Notes under the pieces: generated by a model | What the model was told of the DNA's origin: nothing | The model's database searches: none | The model's input: the letters and a program-made list of their open reading frames with translations, nothing else | From: Hirsutella rhossiliensis | Lineage: Eukaryota > Ascomycota > Sordariomycetes > Hypocreales > Ophiocordycipitaceae | Reading direction: 5' to 3' | DNA: 64,000 bases | Assembly: GCF_020360975.1 (NCBI RefSeq) | Contig: NW_025408670.1 | Coordinates: 682,001-746,000 of the forward strand | Shown: in pieces, positions 58,734-64,000 of the stretch | Numbering within the stretch: position 1 is the first letter of the stretch | Layout: each line of letters starts with the position of its first letter | Program-made: the position numbers and the translations under genes

Positions 58734-59204
58734 TATATTACGACTATAGTTAGCGGCTATAGGAGAGCTAGCTACGTTTACGTAATAAGGCGGCTTAGAA
58801 TAATAGTCGGGATAAGAAGTTACTTAGGCTTAGCTTACCTAGAGCGTACGTAAGCTAAGTAAGCCTTATATAGATAGATTACTACTTAGGAGTATAGCTT
58901 ATAAGTAAGCTATAGTAAGCTACGAAGGGGATTATAGCTAGGACCGTAATCTAAGGATAGTCTTTACGGGTATATATAGCTACCTACTTTTACTCCTTTA
59001 TATAAATAGCTCTCTAGCTTTTAATATAGATCTTTATTACGATTCTATCTTTAATTCTAATTACCTAGTTATAGTCTATAGTCTACGACCTTTAACTTAT
59101 TACTAACGTAATATACTTATTATTACTTAGACTACGCCCTATTATATCTACTAATATAAACCCCTTAATAGGTTTATCCCTTAGGAATAATACCGGTCGT
59201 TATA
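58734..59204 (+). repeat. 3' LTR of the nested gypsy element
   Basis: 471 bp partner of 51371-51842. Its last ~200 bp also match the LTR at 8545-9033. Copia element 2 resumes directly after it. Confidence 0.85.
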
Positions 59205-62006
59205 ATATAGTCTTTATAAAATCCGTTTAGCTTCTTAGGTATATTAATCTAGACTTTTAAATCCTTATTTAATCCTTTTTCTAAAAGAGGATTATTTCCC
59301 TTTTTTATAAAAGGGTTATCTTCCTTTTCTATATAAGGGTTATCTTCCTTCTCTATAAGAGGGTTATTTTCCTACTTTATAAAAGGGTTATCTTCCTTCT
59401 TTATAAAAGGGTTATTTTCCTCTTCTTTTAAAGAAGAGTTATTGCCTTCTTTATATATAGGTTCCCTTTATAAATAATTATCTGGACCTTATTTATAAAA
59501 GGTAAGGTATTAAAATCGAAGTCCTTTAGGTCTTTTTCTTTTTAATTATCTATAAATTTATTTTCTAAGATAATAATATCTTTAGAAATTATTACCTTTC
59601 TTTTCGAAATGTTATATATTTTATAAGCATTTTTAGTATAGCCTATAATAATACCCTTATAAGCTTATATTTCTAGCTTATCTAAGAGGTCTTTATTTTT
59701 ATAATAAATAGTACTTCCGAAGGTCTTAATTTTTTCTAAGTCTTCTAAGGCTAGAGATTTATTTTCCTTCTTCTCTATAAGAGTTTAAAAGCCTATTATA
59801 AGTAAGGGGTCCTATTATATAAATAGGCTACTATTAAAACCGCTTCTCCCTATAAATATTTAGGTAGTTTTACCGTAAATAAAATAGCTCGGACTTTATT
59901 TAAAATAGTCCTATTAATCCTCTCTATTACTCTATTTAATTTAGGAGTCCTAAGAGGGCCAGTATAATATTTAATTCCCTTTCTTAAGTAGTAGGGTTTT
60001 AATTTATATAGGAATTCTTTTATATTATCTAAAAAGACTTCCTTTATAGTAATATTATCTTAGTTATTTTTAACTAAGGCTTTATATTCTAAGAATTTAT
60101 CTAGGGCTTCTACCTTAGACTTTATTAAAGATATTTCTAAATATCTTATCCCTATATTTAAAAAGGATATAAAGGAGGTATATTTATTATAAGTAGGGGT
60201 CTTAATAGGGCCCTAAATATTAATAGTAACTCTATTAAGGTAAATATATACCTTATTAAATAGGGATTTATTCCTTTTATTAGTTGCCTTTACTTTAATA
60301 TAAGCCTTGCATTCTTTTATTTTTATAATATCCTTTTTAGGGATAGTTATATCTTTATTATATCTTTTAAAGGTTTCTAGTAAAGCTTTAAAACTTATAT
60401 ATCCTAGCCTTAAATGCTATAAATAAAAGTTAAGGTCCTTTATATTATTCCTTATATTATTAATATTATATAGGAATGTCTTCTTCTTTAAGAAAGGAAT
60501 TTCTAAAGAAAAGATATAAAGGTTATCTTACTATTTTCCTTTAGATATAATATTAGCTTAGTTATTTAGTAGGAAAATTTCCTTACTATTAATAAAGGTA
60601 TAATTATTTTTAAAAAACAATTAGCTTATAATATTTACCCTTAATTTAGGTATAAAAAGGTAGTTTCTTAAGATAAATAGCTTTTTATTATTTAGAAATC
60701 TAAAAAAAAGATCTCTATAGCCTTTAATAACTATATAAGATGCCTTTCCCTAATTAACCTTAGTAGAGATAGTTTAAAAATTAATAAGGAATTTCTTTTC
60801 TAATACTATATACTTAGTAGTACCGGTATCGTATATAAAATTATAGAAATTTCTATTCTCTAAGGTTTTATAAGGGATTTCCTTCTCTTTTACCTTATAT
60901 ATAAGGTCTTTAATTCGAGAGGAATTTAAAGGTCCTATTTACCTATTATTAAATACGGCTTTTTAAGGATATTTAAAGAGATATATACCTTTGCTTCTTC
61001 TTTAGAGCTTTTATAACCTCCGGGGGTAAGGGGAGGAATAGAAAAATCGATTTCCGGTTCTTTATCCGTTTAATTATCGATTTCTATTTTTTCTACTTCC
61101 GATATATATAGAGAAGAGGGTTTTTCGTCTTCTTATTAATATAAGAGTCTAATTTAAATAGATTTCCTTCTATAAAAGGTTTTCTAGGCCTCTTAAAAGG
61201 TATTCCTTTATTTTAATTTTTTAAATTTTTAGAAAAGCCTTTAAGGGCCTTTTCTAGGTAAAGATAGTAGTAATCTTTAACTAAATACCCTTTCTTCTTA
61301 TAGTAAGTATATTATAATATAATTTTTATCTTTTTCTAGGGCTTCTTAGTAAAGAAAGCTTACTTAAGGGGATTTTCTAGAGACTTAGTCCTCTTAAATT
61401 CGTTTATAAGACTACTAGAGAGAGACTCTAGATTAAAAGCCTCTAAGTTATTTCGAAGAGCTTACGTTATATTAGTTATATAGCTAGAAAGCGAGCCTAA
61501 AAGGCTATTTAAAATCTAAGCTATAATAACTACTTTTAGAATTATAATATTCTATGCTTTTAGCTCCTTAAATACCTCTTTTACCTTATTTAGGTAGCCT
61601 TCTAAGGATTCGAAATCCCTTACCGAAGTATTAAAAAGCTCCTTTATAAGTAGGTAATTTAAAGTAAAGGAAATAGGGTTTATAGGTTTTTTAACCTATC
61701 CTACGCCTCTTTAGTATTTATTATATAATTTATTTAGGTTAAAGGACTATCTTTAATATAAAGAAAAATTAAAGTAAGTACTTCTTCTATCTTTAAGTAA
61801 TTTTCTTACTATATAGTAATAGAATACTTCTCCTTAACTAAAAGAGCCTATATTTAAATAGCCTAGAAGGTATAGTTAGAACTACCCTTAAGTTTAGTAA
61901 ATTCGAACTTATCCCTAGAGCCTATTTTAGATAATTCGAGGTCGTATAGTTAGTATTAGAATTTCGAAGTTATTACCTAACTTATAGAGAAGCTAGGCTT
62001 ATAACC

Positions 62007-62568
62007 TATAAGAAGGTATAAGTAATAAGCGTAGAATCGGGTAATCGATAACGTAAGCGGAAAGATTAGTCGAAGGAGTATAGGGTAGGATTTCGTCCGG
62101 AATTTATAACGAGTATATAAGGGGCTAAATAATATATTAAAAGAATAGCGTTATAAAGGATACTTATAAACTTATATATTTTATCTACTACTCCTAGGGA
62201 AATCCTTTGTCTTTTATAGACTATTGCTCGCTTACTAGTAGACGAATTAGTTAGCTTTCTAGCCGATTCTATAGTGCTTAAAAAGCTCTATTTATAGTAT
62301 GTCTTCCTAACTTAGTAGGTAGTTTAATTATAATATAATAGTTAACGTAAGACTATAGGTTCTAGTATAAGTAGTAGATTTAACTAGAATGTTCTATGCC
62401 CTACCTATTCTTATATCGCGGATATCTTTAGAACTACTAGGCTAAAATAGGCAATATAGTATCCGTTCTACTTATAATTAACTTATGCATTTTATATATA
62501 TTTTATTTTATTAGGATAGGCTTATCTTAACCCGCTTTTCCTAAAGGAAGGTATAGATATCTAGTAGA
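62007..62568 (-). repeat. 5' LTR of copia element 2
   Basis: Partner of 48561-49122. The half-tRNA-iMet-like primer site lies next to it on its inner side, which sets the direction. I could not define a convincing target-site duplication for this pair. Confidence 0.85.
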
Positions 62569-64000
62569 GTATATACCCTTATTTTTATTAAAACTAGTCT
62601 CTAAGGTATAAACTTATTATTCTATTCTATTTATATAGCGATAAGTAGCTTTATAAAGCCGAGAATACTTAGAGGATAATAGTACTATTTAAAAAAAAAT
62701 TAGGATTTAATAATTAAAGTAGTAACTACTTTAATAGCTTAAGTTACGGACTTAATAAAGCGATAGACTTACTAAGAAATAAATAATTAAATAATACCTT
62801 TACTAGTAGTAAAGGAAAAGTAATAAGCTAATACTAAAAAACCCTAAGCTCTTATTATTAGCCCTATAACCCTTAATACTAGCGACTTAGTTAAGAAACT
62901 ATAATCCTTATATAATACTTTAAAAGATATAAATAATAATAATAGTATAATATAAACCGTTTTAAAACCTTACTAAGACCTCTTACTTATATATATACTA
63001 ATAATACTAATATAGGTATTAATAAGGGATACCTTAATAACCTTAACCTTAGCTCTCCTTTATATAGTAGCTTATAGAGAACGCTTACCTCTTACTAATA
63101 GATAAGAAAGTAAGTAATAAGATAGTTATAATAAGATATCCTTTAACTTTAAAAACTCTAACTTTAAATTTTATAACCTTATAATCTATAGGTATACTAT
63201 ATCTAAAAATACTAGCTATTAAGAGGGATTATCTAATCTTACTACTAGCGATATAAAGAAAATTAAGGTAAATATTAATAAGATTACTAATAGACTTAAA
63301 GATATACTTATTAAAAGCTAAGATAACTTTATAGGAAGACTCCGCTAACTATAACTCTTACTTATTAGTAAATTTAATAGTAAAAATATAACTAAATTCC
63401 TTAAGAAGTTTAAATAAGAGATATACATTAACTATATCTATAATAAGGATAAAATAGACTAGCTCGAAGTCTATATCTCCTCTATATAAGCCCCTACTAT
63501 TAAAATTCTTATAGATAGACTTACTTAAGAAAAAGTAAAGAAGAGACTCTTTTAATACTACTATATATATAATATTAAATAACTAGAAACTACTAACAAC
63601 CGCTTAAACTATTATAATACTAAAAAGCCTAAGATTATTATAAAAGTTATAAAATAGCTTAGTCTTTACTTATACTTATAGTATAAGGTATAACTTAATA
63701 GCTAGTAAGAATCTATAGTTTAGTTATACTTTATCTACTATATAATACTAAAGGAGCTTATTATTAACGTTATAAAGAGAAATAAAAAGTTATTTAAAGT
63801 TATTTTAAAACTCTTATATAAAAGCCTTATCTATATAATTAATAACTACTTAGTACCTTACTAAGATATTAAGCGATAAGATATAGTATTTAAAGTCTAT
63901 AATTAGAAGCTTAAGAACCTAAAGAAAGACTAGCTCTTTAAGGAAATTAACGAAGTAATAAAAGAAGCTAAATCTAATAAAAGCAAAGAAAAACTTCTTA
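62569..64000. other. Unidentified RIP-mutated repeat
   Basis: Very AT-rich. The plus strand shows long near-open stretches from about 63.3 kb (for example KNITKFLKKFK and LLYKSLIYIINNYL) that could be a retrotransposon gag or another repeat ORF, but I cannot assign them. It does not look like the continuation of the integrase cut at 48560, which would be expected if copia element 2 had simply inserted into that gypsy element. Confidence 0.45.

Larger units (their letters stand above)
51371..59204 (+). mobile_element. Complete Ty3/gypsy chromovirus-like element nested in copia element 2
   Basis: 7.8 kb with LTRs 51371-51842 and 58734-59204. Plus-strand domains through stops: gag (about 51.98-52.6 kb: LFDGTYSTLRDFLT), a zinc-knuckle relic near 52745-52800 (YFNYKKLRYYFKEYK, where the family has CxxC...C), RT (about 55.3-55.9: YLVIFILKKNNKL, VINYKRLNDIIIKNR, VVYLDNILI), RNase H (about 56.2-56.45), integrase (about 56.7-57.4) and a chromodomain near 57.87-57.98. 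A purine tract (aaaaggaggggag) precedes the 3' LTR. The 7.53-9.03 kb fragment is a related copy. Confidence 0.85.
48561..62568 (-). mobile_element. Ty1/copia element 2, split by a nested gypsy element
   Basis: Bounded by two 562-bp direct LTRs (48561-49122, 62007-62568). On the minus strand: primer site ggttataagcc right after the 5' LTR (about 62000-62006), then gag region (about 60.9-61.95 kb), integrase (about 59.8-60.4), a complete gypsy insertion (51371-59204), then RT (about 50.3-51.37; active site reads VIYIDNLLIIG) and RNase H (about 49.68-50.2). A purine tract (aagggaggc on the minus strand) occurs near 49265. Without the insertion the element is about 6.2 kb. It interrupts the gypsy element to its left. 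All domains carry stops. Confidence 0.85.

Noticed and set aside
1..64000. tRNA, rRNA and CRISPR arrays
   Set aside because: Looked for tRNA T-arm patterns (GGTTCRA-like) with a matching D-arm, rRNA cores and regularly spaced repeats; none found. CRISPR is not expected in a fungus.

Overview
The window looks like a chromosome segment of a filamentous ascomycete (Pezizomycotina, possibly Sordariomycetes). The genes have short introns (57-155 nt) with GT...CTAAC-like...AG signals, and their families are typical of such fungi. The sequence is sharply bimodal. An ordinary-composition gene island (about 9.85-43.6 kb) lies between two very AT-rich blocks (1-9.84 kb and about 43.7-64 kb). These blocks are made of retrotransposon relics that look heavily mutated by RIP (repeat-induced point mutation): CpA and TpG are almost absent, stop codons are everywhere, and hardly any ATG survives.

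Left block: a minus-strand Ty1/copia element (2094-7115) has two 568-bp LTRs, a CTATA target duplication and a half-tRNA-iMet-like primer site. Its gag region is replaced by an inverted LTR fragment. It is followed by the 3' part of a chromodomain Ty3/gypsy element with its LTR (7.53-9.03 kb). Right block: a plus-strand Ty3/gypsy element (from about 43.51 kb) is cut in its integrase by a minus-strand copia element (48561-62568), which itself contains a complete plus-strand gypsy element (51371-59204). This is three-level nesting.

Gene island, in order: a decayed protein-arginine deiminase (PAD) pseudogene at the edge of the left block; an AidB/ACAD11-type acyl-CoA dehydrogenase (+); a gene-poor 4.5 kb stretch with a possible broken small secreted protein; an NmrA/isoflavone-reductase-like oxidoreductase (+); an adenosine deaminase of the ADGF type (-); a small cysteine-rich secreted protein (+); 5-oxoprolinase (-); a MARVEL-type four-helix membrane protein (+); a GPR1/FUN34/YaaH acetate transporter with an apparent 1-base frameshift (-); an old copia RNase H relic; and a Yap/Pap1-class bZIP regulator (+).

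The genes do not form an obvious biosynthetic cluster. Several act in scavenging or catabolism (acyl-CoA, purine nucleosides, 5-oxoproline, acetate), but joint function is only inference. I found no tRNA, rRNA or CRISPR array. The most notable signals are the RIP architecture, the PAD gene apparently killed by RIP-type mutations next to the repeats, the nested and inverted LTR structures, and the frame problems in the transporter and bZIP genes.
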